Shown here: positions 27,511 to 38,900 of the stretch, one piece after another | How positions within the stretch are numbered: the first letter of the stretch is position 1 | How the letters are laid out: each line of letters begins with the position of its first letter | Assembly: GCF_902506415.1 (NCBI RefSeq) | Contig: NZ_LR733275.1 | Span: 569,651 to 633,650 of the forward strand | Direction: 5' to 3' | DNA: 64,000 bases | Source: Massilia sp. 9I | GTDB lineage: Bacteria > Pseudomonadota > Gammaproteobacteria > Burkholderiales > Burkholderiaceae_D | The notes under the pieces: model-generated | The model's database searches: none | Told to the model about the DNA's origin: nothing | What the model saw: only the letters and a program-made list of their open reading frames with translations | Translations under genes and position numbers: made by a program

Positions 27511-28239
27511 TTACCAGAATGCCCAACTGCCGGTCGCGACCACCCAGACACCGAGCAGTCCATTGGTGACAGCGTGGGCGAGCACCGCAGACCAGAGATT
27601 GCGGTGACGCATGTACAGGAGGCTGTAGGCGACGCCGGCAACAATGCCGGCCAGCCACAGGTTGTGCTCGAAGCCGAACAGGACGACTGAGACCAGGAAA
27701 CCCTTGATGCCGACCCGCGCCGGTTCGAGCGCTTCGAAGTCGGCGGAATCGACCCAGCGCATGACGAAGGAGCGCCAGAACAATTCTTCCATGACGGGCA
27801 CCACCAGCGCGGCGCCGGCGATGCGGATGACGATCAGGACCCAGTCCAGCTCGCCGTTGCGGCGGGGGTCGTAGCCGGGGCTCGAGCCGACCGTCATCCA
27901 GGGCGCGTCGAGATTGATCCAGAGCACCAGCACGAGGACGCCGACGGCGAGCGAAACCAGCATTTGCCTGACGCTCGGCAGCGGGCCGCGCAGCTCGTGG
28001 TAGCCGCGCCAGTTATAGGCCAGCAGCAGCGCGACGGCGCCGATCTGCACCGGGTACAGCCAGCGCAGGTCGGCACGGGCGATGCCCGTGCGCTCCAGCA
28101 TGTCGCCGAGGATGATGAAGAAGATGTAGGCGCCGAACGGCAGGATCCGCGCCCAGGCGGCGCGGCTGAAGAGAGGTGCGTCGACCGAGAACGCAGGGCT
28201 TGCTGATGGAGCGGTACGGGGATCGTTATGCTCGGTCAT
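27511..28239 (-). CDS. CAAX-protease-related (CPBP/ABI family) membrane protein, exosortase-associated
   Basis: 242 residues, about seven membrane helices. Intramembrane metalloprotease motifs are intact: E151/E152 with R156 in EELFWRSF, H192 in FGFEHNLW, and H222/N226 in AHAVTNGLLG. A CPBP subfamily is known to occur with PEP-CTERM/exosortase systems, which fits its place as first gene before epsL (27-bp gap). It may process a partner protein; the substrate is unknown. Confidence 0.87.
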   Translation of the reverse strand: MTEHNDPRTAPSASPAFSVDAPLFSRAAWARILPFGAYIFFIILGDMLERTGIARADLRWLYPVQIGAVALLLAYNWRGYHELRGPLPSVRQMLVSLAVGVLVLVLWINLDAPWMTVGSSPGYDPRRNGELDWVLIVIRIAGAALVVPVMEELFWRSFVMRWVDSADFEALEPARVGIKGFLVSVVLFGFEHNLWLAGIVAGVAYSLLYMRHRNLWSAVLAHAVTNGLLGVWVVATGSWAFW

Positions 28240-28280
28240 GTCCTTGTTGTGCAGGCGCCTGGCCTGCCTGGTTCGTTAGG

Positions 28281-30242
<1,962 letters not shown>

Positions 30243-30427
30243 GATCCGTGAACCCGCCCGCGACCGATGGGGGCGGCAGGCGCAAAATGTTGAAAGAAGC
30301 GTGCATTGTACCGACTGGCGCGCCTGAAGCGTGACGGAAGCGGTATCCAGCCCAATTCATGCTCAGGAAATTTTTTCTAATGAACAAAAAATGCTAATGT
30401 GAATGCTTTCACCACACGAGGACGATC

Positions 30428-31036
30428 ATGTTCAAGAGACTGGCGGCGGAAGCACTGGGCATCAGCGATATCGGCGTCATCGTCGGGCCTGCGGACTACA
30501 ACAAGGTCGATGCCGACGACTACCTGTTCAGCGAAGACGGCGAACAGATCTTCTTCCTCATCAAGAGCAAGAAGGACGAGTACTGCTTCACCAACCTGGC
30601 GCTGATCCATGTGGACGGCGATTCGGCGGTGTCCTCGAAGCGCTCGATCAAGCGCTACGACTATTCCTCGCACCAGATCACCAAGGTCAGCATCGAGACC
30701 GCGGGCACCCTGGATATGGACGTCGAACTCAAATTCGACCTCGACGCTGAGCACTTCTCGATCGACATCAAGAAGACCTATATCGAACAGCTGAAGGACA
30801 TCTACAAGGCCTTGATCACGATCGGCAAACAGCAGCGCCGCGATGCCGTGTGCCGCGACAATGCGCTGCGTACGCTCGAGGCGACCGCGTCGGTGCACAA
30901 GCTGAATCTGGCGCCGGGTGATGGTGGACTGGTGAGCCAGTACGGGCAGCTGCTGGCGGCCCTGAACACGGCCATGCTGGATACGCATACCAAGCGCGAT
31001 TTCAGCGACGTGTTCACCAAGTACATTCACAACTGA
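30428..31036 (+). CDS. Bacterial PH-domain protein
   Basis: 202 residues, starting MFKRLAAEALGISDIGVIVGPADYNK, cytoplasmic, no membrane segment. The opening and the central IFFLIKSKKDEYCFTNLALIHVDGDSAVSSKRSIKRYDYSSHQI match the bacterial PH (bPH) domain family of unknown function. The C-terminal half is helical. GAGGACG precedes the ATG. Transcribed divergently from uup across 185 bp. Confidence 0.85.
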   Translation: MFKRLAAEALGISDIGVIVGPADYNKVDADDYLFSEDGEQIFFLIKSKKDEYCFTNLALIHVDGDSAVSSKRSIKRYDYSSHQITKVSIETAGTLDMDVELKFDLDAEHFSIDIKKTYIEQLKDIYKALITIGKQQRRDAVCRDNALRTLEATASVHKLNLAPGDGGLVSQYGQLLAALNTAMLDTHTKRDFSDVFTKYIHN

Positions 31037-31053
31037 TTTGACGCTGGAGCTTC

Positions 31054-31572
31054 ATGATCAATACTGAGCGCCTCATTTTACGTAAGCACACGCTGCAAGA
31101 TGCGGACGCGGTTTTTCAGCTTGCTACCGATCCGGCGGTGCTGCAGTCTATCCGCGGCGCCCCTCCATCGCGTGAAGACGCCTGGCATCGCCTGTGTCGG
31201 TATGCAGGTCATTGGAGTCTGCTCGGCTTCGGCATGTTCGCGGTATTCGAACGGACCACGAATGAATTTATCGGCGAAGTGGGTCTGGCGGACTTCCAGC
31301 GAGGTCTCGGCAAAGACTTCGATGGCGTACCTGAAGCAGCGTGGGTGTTCACCGGAAGCTCGCACGGGAAGGGCTTTGCACTGGAAGCGATGACGGCAGC
31401 GCTGGAATGGTTCGATGAACAGGCTTTGTCATCACGAAGCGTGTGCATGATCAGTCCTCACAACACCTCCTCCATCAAACTTGCGGAGAAGTTAGGATTC
31501 ACGCATTACGACGGAGGGTCTTACAAGGGCAGTGACGTCAACAAATATGAGCGCTTGAGACGGTATCGCTAG
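31054..31572 (+). CDS. GNAT family N-acetyltransferase (RimJ/RimL-like)
   Basis: 172 residues. MINTERLILRKHTLQDADAVFQLATDP is the typical opening of the RimJ/RimL branch. FIGEVGLADFQRGLG forms the core strands, SSHGKGFALEAMTAALEWF is the acetyl-CoA pyrophosphate loop (Q/R-x-x-G-x-A), and SPHNTSSIKLAEKLGF is the C-terminal signature. Transfers acetyl from acetyl-CoA to an unknown amine. GGAG precedes the ATG; 17 bp after the PH-domain gene. Its stop overlaps the convergent pilin gene by 4 nt. Confidence 0.9.
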   Translation: MINTERLILRKHTLQDADAVFQLATDPAVLQSIRGAPPSREDAWHRLCRYAGHWSLLGFGMFAVFERTTNEFIGEVGLADFQRGLGKDFDGVPEAAWVFTGSSHGKGFALEAMTAALEWFDEQALSSRSVCMISPHNTSSIKLAEKLGFTHYDGGSYKGSDVNKYERLRRYR

Positions 31573-32054
31573 GTGCATGCCTCGGCGGTGGTATTCGCGC
31601 CCAGGCTGATCTTCGGTACCGGACGCGCGGCCGATGCCTCTTCGTAGACGAGGAAGCAGTTCACCGCCTTGGCGGTGCCGGCGATGCCCTTGGGAACAAG
31701 GACTATCGCGCCCGGGCCGGACGCCTCGGTGTAGACCACGTAATCCCGGGTCAGGCCGGCGGCATCCGCGGTCGCTAAGGTCGCTGCGGGATAACCGTGT
31801 ACCAGGGTGACCGTGCTGTCCTGAAGCGTCTGCGTCGTCTGGCCGTTGATCAGGAATTTTGCGTTCGACATCGTGGCGACGGTGGAAAGCGCTGCCCGTG
31901 CACTGCCCAAGGATGCGTAGCGCGCCTCGCCGGTCATGCCGGTCACCCTGGGCAGCGCAGTGGCAGCCAGCGCGCCGACGATGGCGATCACGGCGGTTGT
32001 TTCAACCAGGGTGAAGCCACCCTGGCGAGAGCATCGTCCGACATTCGATTTCAT
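31569..32054 (-). CDS. Orphan type IV pilin-like / pseudopilin protein
   Basis: 161 residues. The class III signal is clear: short basic leader ending RQGG, then FTLVETTAVIAIVGALAATALP with Glu at +5 of the mature protein, the prepilin peptidase site and polymerisation helix. Two C-terminal cysteines (VNCFLVYEEAS...AEACT) define a D-region disulfide loop as in major pilins. No assembly genes lie nearby, so it must use a machine encoded elsewhere. Pilin or minor pseudopilin cannot be decided. Confidence 0.85.
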   Translation of the reverse strand: MKSNVGRCSRQGGFTLVETTAVIAIVGALAATALPRVTGMTGEARYASLGSARAALSTVATMSNAKFLINGQTTQTLQDSTVTLVHGYPAATLATADAAGLTRDYVVYTEASGPGAIVLVPKGIAGTAKAVNCFLVYEEASAARPVPKISLGANTTAEACT

Positions 32055-32166
32055 ATTAAAATGACAACTTTTAAAAAGCTCATCCTAATCCGAAATCCCA
32101 GCAGGTGGCGCTCGCTTGCAAAGTGCCCGCGCCGTCAACTTCCAGTTGAATAACGAAGAAGCGCGC

Positions 32167-32727
32167 ATGGATCGCATTAGCCAACTTCAGATACTCATCG
32201 CAAGCGATCACCGACGCATGCGCGTACTGGAAACCGTGAAAGATCTCGCCTTGCCAGACTGTTGGGTCGCCGCCGGCTTTGTCCGCAACTGCGTATGGGA
32301 TCACCTGCATGCGTACACGGCGTCGCCGCTGCCGCAAGACATCGATGTCATCTGGTACGACCCACAGCAGGCGGCAGCCGAACGTGACACCGCGCTGGAG
32401 CTTGCCTTGCGCAAGCAGGACGAGACCCTGAACTGGTCGGTCAAGAACCAGGCCCGCATGCACCAGCGCAACGCGGACGCACCCTATTTATCTGCGACCG
32501 ACGCCATGCGATATTGGCCTGAGACGGCGACTGCCGTTGGGATACGGCTGAGCGATGAAAACGTGGTCGAAATTGCGGCGCCTTACGGACTGACCGACTT
32601 GTTCGAACTGATCGTCAGGCCAACCGAGCGTTTCGCGACGGAGAAACATGCCCTCTATGCCGATCGTGCTCGCTCCAAAAACTGGCACACCATCTGGCCG
32701 CGGCTGAGGATTGAAACCTTGTCTTAA
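32167..32727 (+). CDS. Nucleotidyltransferase-fold family protein
   Basis: 186 residues, starting MDRISQLQILIASDHRRMRVLETVKDL. The patterns WVAAGFVRNCVWD and PQDIDVIWYD are those of a conserved bacterial family with a minimal nucleotidyltransferase fold (Asp-x-Asp metal site). FELIVRPTERFA and RARSKNWHTIWPRL are also typical. Substrate unknown. I chose the ATG at 32167 (GAAGAAG upstream) over the in-frame TTG at 32116. Confidence 0.8.
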   Translation: MDRISQLQILIASDHRRMRVLETVKDLALPDCWVAAGFVRNCVWDHLHAYTASPLPQDIDVIWYDPQQAAAERDTALELALRKQDETLNWSVKNQARMHQRNADAPYLSATDAMRYWPETATAVGIRLSDENVVEIAAPYGLTDLFELIVRPTERFATEKHALYADRARSKNWHTIWPRLRIETLS

Positions 32728-32758
32728 GGGAAAAGCGAATGCCCGGACGGGCGGAAAG

Positions 32759-32833
32759 TGGTGTCGCCAGCAGGAATCGAACCTGCATCTAAGTCTTAGG
32801 AGGACCTTGTACTATCCATTGTACTATGGCGAC
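32759..32833 (-). tRNA. tRNA-Arg (anticodon CCT, reads AGG)
   Basis: Complete cloverleaf on the minus strand: acceptor arms GTCGCCA/TGGCGAC, D stem GTAC/GTAC, anticodon stem AGGTC/GACTT with loop CTCCTAA, T stem GCAGG/CCTGC with loop TTCGATT. Discriminator A is followed by an encoded CCA (32761-32759). The tRNA body is 72 nt. A weak GCCCG/CGGGC hairpin with T residues lies just after it. The rare AGG codon makes this gene a common integration site, but no attachment duplication is seen here. Confidence 0.97.
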
Positions 32834-32876
32834 TTGCGCGTCTGCGACACATCACCTACGCATGACGCAGCCCCCT

Positions 32877-32882
32877 ATTGTA
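32877..32882 (-). promoter_or_regulatory. Probable -10 element for the tRNA-Arg gene
   Basis: TACAAT on the minus strand, 44 nt upstream of the tRNA 5' end, leaving a leader of about 35 nt. I do not see a good -35 at standard spacing. Confidence 0.4.
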
Positions 32883-32935
32883 CCAGCCGTCTTGCCAAAT
32901 CAGAACAGGCAAGCCACGGCATTGGCCGCCGGGAC

Positions 32936-33454
32936 TTACTTCGGCTCATCCACCCTGAGCCGACCCTTCATCGAGGTCAGCAGCGTGATCAGGCTGGCCT
33001 TGTCCTCGGCCGGGATATCGGCCAGCATCTCTTCGATCCAGCGCTCGTGCACGGTCGCCATCTCGGCAAACGCGCTGCGGCCGGCAGGCGTCAGGCGCAC
33101 GGCCCAGGCGCGGCGGTCCTGCGGGTCGGGCAGGCGCTCCACCAGTTTCTCGCGTTCCAACTGGTCGGTGATGCCGGTGATGTTGCCGCCAGTGACCATC
33201 ATGCGCTTGGACAGTTCGCCCATGCGTAAACCTTGCGGATGGCGCTCGAGCTGGGCCATGAGGTCGAAGCGCGGCAAGGTGATGCCGAAGCCGGCGCGCA
33301 GCCGGACCCGGATCTCGTTCTCGATGCGCACGGTACACGACAGCATGCGTAGCCACAGCTTGAGCGACTGGTGGTGTTCCTGCCGCAGGCGGCTCGCCAG
33401 GTCGAGCTCCTGCCCGTCATCCTTGCCCTGCCCCTGGTCCTCGAGATCGGACAT
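32936..33454 (-). CDS. MarR family transcriptional regulator
   Basis: 172 residues. The winged helix-turn-helix is visible: LPRFDLMAQLERHPQGLRMGELSKRMMVTGGNITGITDQLEREKLVERLPDPQDRRAWAVRLT, with the DxR wing signature in DPQDRRAW. The ATG at 33454 has GAGGAA upstream and lies 7 bp after the CoA-ligase stop; the longer open frame is a shadow of the ligase. It likely controls its own operon in response to an aromatic acid or its CoA ester, by analogy with BadR/HcaR-type regulators. Confidence 0.92.
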   Translation of the reverse strand: MSDLEDQGQGKDDGQELDLASRLRQEHHQSLKLWLRMLSCTVRIENEIRVRLRAGFGITLPRFDLMAQLERHPQGLRMGELSKRMMVTGGNITGITDQLEREKLVERLPDPQDRRAWAVRLTPAGRSAFAEMATVHERWIEEMLADIPAEDKASLITLLTSMKGRLRVDEPK

Positions 33455-33461
33455 GTTTTCC

Positions 33462-35093
33462 TCAGACCGCATCCATGCGTAATTTGAACCGTTGCAGTTT
33501 ACCGGTTTCGGTGCGCGGCAGCTGTTCGCGGAAGCGCACCACCCGCGGGTACTTGTAAGGCGCAATCTGCGCCTTAACGAATTCCTGCAGCGCCAGCGCG
33601 GTCTCGCCGCTCGGCGCGACGCCCGGCTTGAGCACCACATGCGCCTCGACCACCTGCCCGCGCTCCTCGTCTACCCGCCCGACCACCCCGCACTCGGCCA
33701 CCGCCGGATGGTGCAGCAGCACCTCTTCGACCTCGGCGCCGGCGATGTTGTAGCCGGCCGAGATGATCATGTCGTCCAGCCGCGAGCGGTAGTAGAAGTA
33801 GCCGTCGGCATCCATTTCGTAGGCGTCGCCGGTGATGTTCCAGCCATCGTGCACGTAGTTGCGCTGGCGCGGATCATCCAGGTAGCGGCAGCCGGTCGGG
33901 CCCTTGACCGCCAGGCGCCCGATCACGCCGGGCCCGACCGGCCGGCCGTCCTCGTCGAGGATGCAGGCGACATAGCCCGGCACCGGCTTGCCGGTGGCGC
34001 CCGGACGCACCTCGTCGCCGGCGGCGGAGATGAAGATGTGCAGCATCTCGGTGGCGCCGATCCCGTCGATCATCTCCAGGCCGGTAGCAAACTTCCAGGC
34101 TTCGCGCGTGGCCACCGGCAGCGCTTCGCCGGCCGACACACTGCGGGTCAGGCTCGTGAGATCGAAGCGCGGCGCCAGCTGGGCCATCTGGCGGTAGAAA
34201 GTGGGCGCGGTGAAGCACACGGTGGCGCGCCGTTCCTGGATCGCTCCCAGCAGGGTTTCCGGCGTGAGCTTCTCGATCAATACCGCACTGGCGCCGACGC
34301 GCAGCGGGAACAGCAGCAGCCCGCCCAGCCCGAAGGTGAAGGCCAGCGGCGGCGTGCCGATGAAGACGTCGTCGATGTGCGCGCGCAGGGTATGGCGCGG
34401 GAAGCAGTCGCAGATGGCCAGCAGGTCGCGGTGGAAGTGCATGGTCCCCTTCGGCACGCCGGTGGTGCCGGAGGTGAAGCTGATCAGGCAGACGTCGTCG
34501 GCGGCCGTATCGGGCGCCGCGAAAGGCGCATCGAATGCGGCCATGCGCCGCTCCAGGGAATCGGGTGCGTCGGGCGCGTCGAACAGCAACATGGGAAGCC
34601 CGCCCGGCGCCATCGCATCGATCTCAGCGCGCAGCGCGGCTGCGCACAGGACGGCGTCGACGCGGGCGCGCTCCGCGATGGTGCCCAGTTCGCGCGCGCG
34701 CAGCAGCGGCATGGTGGGCACCGCGATGCAGCCGGCCTTGATCACGGCCAGGATGCAGGCCGCCATCATCGGGCAGTTGGCGCCGCGCAGCAGCACCCGG
34801 CTGCCGGTCGCGAGCTTCAGGTCCTGGCGCAGCACATGGGCGATGCGGTCGACCCGCGCGCGCAGCTGGGCATAGCTGAGGCGCTCGCGCGCGCCGACCA
34901 GCGCGCTGCGTTCGTCCCAGCCGCGCGCCGTGGCGCTGTCCAGCAGTTCGGCCACGCAGTTCAGGCGCGGCGGGTACTGCAGTTCGGGCAGGTCGAAGCG
35001 CAATTCAGGCCACTCGTCCAGGGGTGGCAGCTTGGCGCGGGCAAAGCCGTCGGCGTAGCCGGACGGCGCAAGTGCTGCGGAGGCGTCGGTCAT
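33462..35093 (-). CDS. Benzoate-CoA ligase family AMP-forming acyl-CoA synthetase
   Basis: 543 residues. ATP-grasping loop ISFTSGTTGVPKGTMHFH, adenylation motifs GIGATEMLHIFIS and GWNITGDAYEMDADGYFYYRSRLDDMIISAGYNIAGAEVE, and the C-terminal catalytic lysine region PRTETGKLQRFKLR are all intact. It makes an acyl- or aroyl-CoA from the acid, ATP and CoA. The closest match in style is the benzoate/2-aminobenzoate-CoA ligase group, and the adjacent MarR regulator fits aromatic acid metabolism. The ATG at 35093 follows AGGGAC; an in-frame start at 35132 lacks support. Exact acid unknown. Confidence 0.88.
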   Translation of the reverse strand: MTDASAALAPSGYADGFARAKLPPLDEWPELRFDLPELQYPPRLNCVAELLDSATARGWDERSALVGARERLSYAQLRARVDRIAHVLRQDLKLATGSRVLLRGANCPMMAACILAVIKAGCIAVPTMPLLRARELGTIAERARVDAVLCAAALRAEIDAMAPGGLPMLLFDAPDAPDSLERRMAAFDAPFAAPDTAADDVCLISFTSGTTGVPKGTMHFHRDLLAICDCFPRHTLRAHIDDVFIGTPPLAFTFGLGGLLLFPLRVGASAVLIEKLTPETLLGAIQERRATVCFTAPTFYRQMAQLAPRFDLTSLTRSVSAGEALPVATREAWKFATGLEMIDGIGATEMLHIFISAAGDEVRPGATGKPVPGYVACILDEDGRPVGPGVIGRLAVKGPTGCRYLDDPRQRNYVHDGWNITGDAYEMDADGYFYYRSRLDDMIISAGYNIAGAEVEEVLLHHPAVAECGVVGRVDEERGQVVEAHVVLKPGVAPSGETALALQEFVKAQIAPYKYPRVVRFREQLPRTETGKLQRFKLRMDAV

Positions 35094-35176
35094 GTCGGGT
35101 CCCTGTGTGAAATTCCGGCAGTGGAGCAGCAATCGCGACTTACTTTAAATCTAAAGTAATTTGCCAGCAAGCGAAA

Positions 35177-35848
35177 TCAGGCGAGGCCTTGCGTACGCGC
35201 CTGCTGGCGCAGCACCGCCCCCAGCGCTTGCGCGAGCGCAGCCTGGACGGCGTGGGGATCGTCAATGGTAGCGGCCGCGCGCAGACGCGCCGCGCCATCC
35301 GCCAGCCCGAACGTGGCGCAACCTTCGGCCAGGCGCTCCAGGCGCGCGCTACGCTCCGGCATCGGCAGCGCCGCCAGCGCGGGCCCCGCCTCTTCCAGCT
35401 GGCGCTGCAGGCCGCCGAAGTACAGCAGCACGCGCTCCAGGGTGATGCCGAGCCGCTGCGCGACCTCGACCGGGTCTTCGTCGGGCTGCACCAGGCGCGC
35501 GAGCTGGGCCCGCACCTGGCCGGCGGCGAAAGGCTTGACGATGTAGCCGTCCGCGCCCAGGCGTCCGGCTTCGGACAGGGTCTCGGCGTCGGATGCGGCC
35601 GACACCAGCACCACCGGCAGCGTGGCGAGACCAGCGTCGGCGCGTACCCGCGCGAGCAGGCCCATGCCGTCCAGGTTCGGCATGCGCAGGTCGCAGAACA
35701 GGATGGCGGGACGCAGGCCGGCCGCCAGCTTGCGCCAGGCATCCTCGCCGTCCTCGGCCTCCACGATCTCGAACTGCCCGCAATGGTCGACCAGATGCAT
35801 CAGCATCATGCGCGCCACCACGTCGTCATCCACCACCAGCACCTTCAT
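35177..35848 (-). CDS. Response regulator, receiver domain plus uncharacterised C-terminal helical domain
   Basis: 223 residues. The receiver domain (1-120) has acidic pocket VVDDDVV, phosphorylation site Asp53 in FCDLRMPNLDG, Ser in LVSAAS and Lys in YIVKPF. The remaining 100 residues are helical with no recognisable DNA-binding or enzymatic motif. It follows the giant hybrid kinase by 52 bp and is probably its output or a phosphate sink. How it signals further is unclear. Confidence 0.88.
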   Translation of the reverse strand: MKVLVVDDDVVARMMLMHLVDHCGQFEIVEAEDGEDAWRKLAAGLRPAILFCDLRMPNLDGMGLLARVRADAGLATLPVVLVSAASDAETLSEAGRLGADGYIVKPFAAGQVRAQLARLVQPDEDPVEVAQRLGITLERVLLYFGGLQRQLEEAGPALAALPMPERSARLERLAEGCATFGLADGAARLRAAATIDDPHAVQAALAQALGAVLRQQARTQGLA

Positions 35849-35900
35849 CCAGCCTGCGCCTTATTTTTATGTGTTATCGACATTATAGGCACAGGCGGGT

Positions 35901-38900
35901 TCAGGACTGCTCGAAAACGCCCAGCTCCGCTTCGAGCCGGCCGATACCGGCCAGCAGGCGCGGAAGGTGGCCGGCATCCGCCGCCGCTTCCAGCTCGGCG
36001 CAAAGTAGCCCGAGCGCGCTCTCGCCCAGGTAGGCGGCGCTGCCGCGCAGGCCGTGCAGCACCCTGCCCGCCGCATCCAGGTCGCCGTCGGCGATTGCGG
36101 CATCCAGCTCGGCGCGGCGGCGCGGCAGGTCGGCGGCGAAGGCGGCCCGCAGGCGCTGCGCGAGGGCGTCGGCGGCAGGCGGCGCAGCCGGCGGCGCCTT
36201 GCTTGCCTCGGAATTCGCGGCGCCGACACCGAACAGCGCATCCAGCGTAGCGACGCTCGGCGCCGGCATCGGCGGCAGCGCGATGCCGCGCGCCAGCTGG
36301 CGCTCGATCGCGCGCGAGATCTGCTGGTGCAGCGCGTCCTCGTCGATCGGCTTGGTGAGGAAGGCGTCCATGCCGCAGGCCAGGTAGCGCGCCCGGTCCT
36401 CGCCGCTGGCATTGGCGGTCAGGGCGACGATCATCAGGTGCGGGTCGAGCACGCGCTCGTCCGGCGTGCCGCCGGCGCGGATGATGCGGGTGGCGCTGGC
36501 GCCGTCCATCTCGGGCATGCGTCCGTCCATCAGCACCAGGTCGTAGCGCGCGCGGGCGCAGGCCGCGACCGCCTGGACGCCATTGTCGGCGATGTCGATC
36601 TGGTGCCCCATCTCTTCGACCATGGTGCGGGCGATGATCTGGTTGGTCGGGAAGTCCTCGGCGCACAGGATACGCAGACGGTGCGTGTGCGGCGCGCGCT
36701 GCGCGTGCTCCACGTGCGGCGGCTCGGCGCCGTCGGCCAGCGGCAGCAGCACGCTGAAGGTGCTGCCCTTGCCCTCGAGGCTGTTGACGCCGATGGAACC
36801 ACCCATCAGCGCCACCAGCTGGCGGCAGATCGCCAGGCCCAGGCCGGTGCCGCCGTAGCGGCGCGTGGTGGTGGTGTCGGCCTGCTCGAACTTCTGGAAC
36901 AGGCGCGGCAGCGCGTCGGCCGGGATGCCGATACCGGTGTCGCGCACCGTGAAGCGCACCATGTTCCAGCCTTCGCCGCGCACCTGGTCCTCCAGGCGCA
37001 GCTCGGCGCCGAGCGTGATCGAGCCGGAGCGCGTGAACTTGAAAGCGTTCCCCACCAGGTTGACCAGCACCTGGCGCAAGCGGGTCGGGTCGCCCAGCAC
37101 GAAGCGCGGCAGGCTCGGGTCGAAGGCCACGTCGAAGCCGACGCTCTTGCCCACCGCCTGCTCTTCGAACAGGCTGGCTACGCTTTGGATCATCGCGTGC
37201 AGATCGAAGTCGATGTTCTCGATGCTCAGCTTGCCCGCCTCGATCTTGGAGAAGTCGAGCAGGTCGTTGATGATCGCCAGCAGGGACTGTGCATTGCCCT
37301 GCCCGCGCTGGATCTGCTCGCGCGTGGTCTCGCCCAGGCTCGGATCGCGCAGCGCGAAGCCGAGCATGCCGATCACGCCGGCCAGCGGCGTGCGCATCTC
37401 GTGGCTCATGTTGGCCAGGAATTCGGATTTCTGGCGCGTCGCGTCCTCGGCGCGCTGCTTGGCCTGGCGCAGGAATTCCTCGTTCTCCTGCAGTGCGCGG
37501 TAGGCGCGCGCCAGCTCGTTGGACTGCTGGCGCACGCGCTGCTCCTGGTCGCGCAGCTCTTCGGTCTGGCGCTCGAGGATGCGGTTCTGCTGCTCGACCT
37601 GCTCGGTGCGCAGGCTGACCTGGCTGGCCAGCTGCTCCTTCTGGCGGCGCAGGCCGGACATGCGCATCCGGATCGCGGCGTACATCAGCGCCAGCACCAG
37701 GAACAGCGCGATCGCGCGGAACCAGGGCGTGCCCCAGGGCGGCGGCTCGATCGTGATCGCCAGCGCCGTCACCTGCTCGCTCCAGACCCCGTCCTTGTTG
37801 GCCGCGCGCAGGCGGAACACATAGGTACCCGGATCGAGGTTGGTGTAGGTGGCGAAGCGCTTGCCGGCGTCGCCCTGCACCCAGTCGCGGTCGAAGCCGT
37901 CGAGGCGGTAGGCGAAGCGGTTGCGCTCGGGCGCGGCGAAGTGCAGCGCCGAGAACTCGAGCGAGAACACCGAGGCGCCGGCCGGCAGGGTCACGGTTTC
38001 GGCATGCTCGACCGGGCCCTTGAGCACGCCCGGCAGCACTTCTTCGATCGGCCGGTTGAAGATGGTGAAGCCGGTGATCACCGGGCGCGGCGCCACCCGG
38101 TTGTCGCGGATCGCGCGCGGGTCGAAGGCGGTGATGCCGTTGAAGCCGCCGAAGTACAGGATGCCGTCGCGGCCGCGCACGGCCGAGGTATCGAAGAAGG
38201 CGCCTTCGGTCAGGCCGTCCGAAGCCGTGTAGTTGCGCCACCGGTTATTTACCGGATCGAAGCAGGAAATGCCGCTGGTGGTGCTGATCCACAGGCGGCC
38301 GTCGTCGTCTTCCAGGATCGCGGCCACCGCATCGTCGCCGAGGCCGTCGCGCGTGGTGTAGCGCACGAAGCTCACCGACCCATCGGCGGCCGTCACCATG
38401 CGGTTCAGGCCCACCGCGGTGCCCACCCAGACGTCGCCGCGGCTGTCCTCGAACAGGGCGTGCACCTCGTCGTGGCTCAGGCTGGCCGCATCGAAACGGT
38501 CGTGGCGGAAGTGGCGGAAGCGCCCGCTGCCGACGTCCATCAGGTCGAGGCCGTCGAAGGTGCCGATCCACATGCGGCCGCGCCGGTCCTGCAGCATCGG
38601 GCGCACGATGTCGTCGGCCAGGCTGCCGGCGCGCGCCGGGTCATGGCGCCAGCTTTCCACCGCGCGGGTGCCGGGCGCCAGCCGGTGCAGGCCGCCGCGG
38701 GTGGCGATCCAGATACTGTCGTCCGGCGTGGTGGTCAGCGAGCGCACATTGTTGGCATCGGCGTCGCCCGGCAGCGCGCGCCGCACGAAGCGGCGCGTGG
38801 CCGGGTCGAAGGTGGTGATGCCGGTGCGGCTGCCGATCCACAGCTTGCCTTCGCGGTCGCGCGCCAGCGCGGAAGCCGGGAGGTCGGCCAGGCTGTCCGG

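Noticed and set aside
32759..32833. Genomic island attachment site at tRNA-Arg
   Set aside because: tRNA-Arg(CCT) is a frequent integration site, but no integrase and no direct repeat of the tRNA 3' end was seen on either side.
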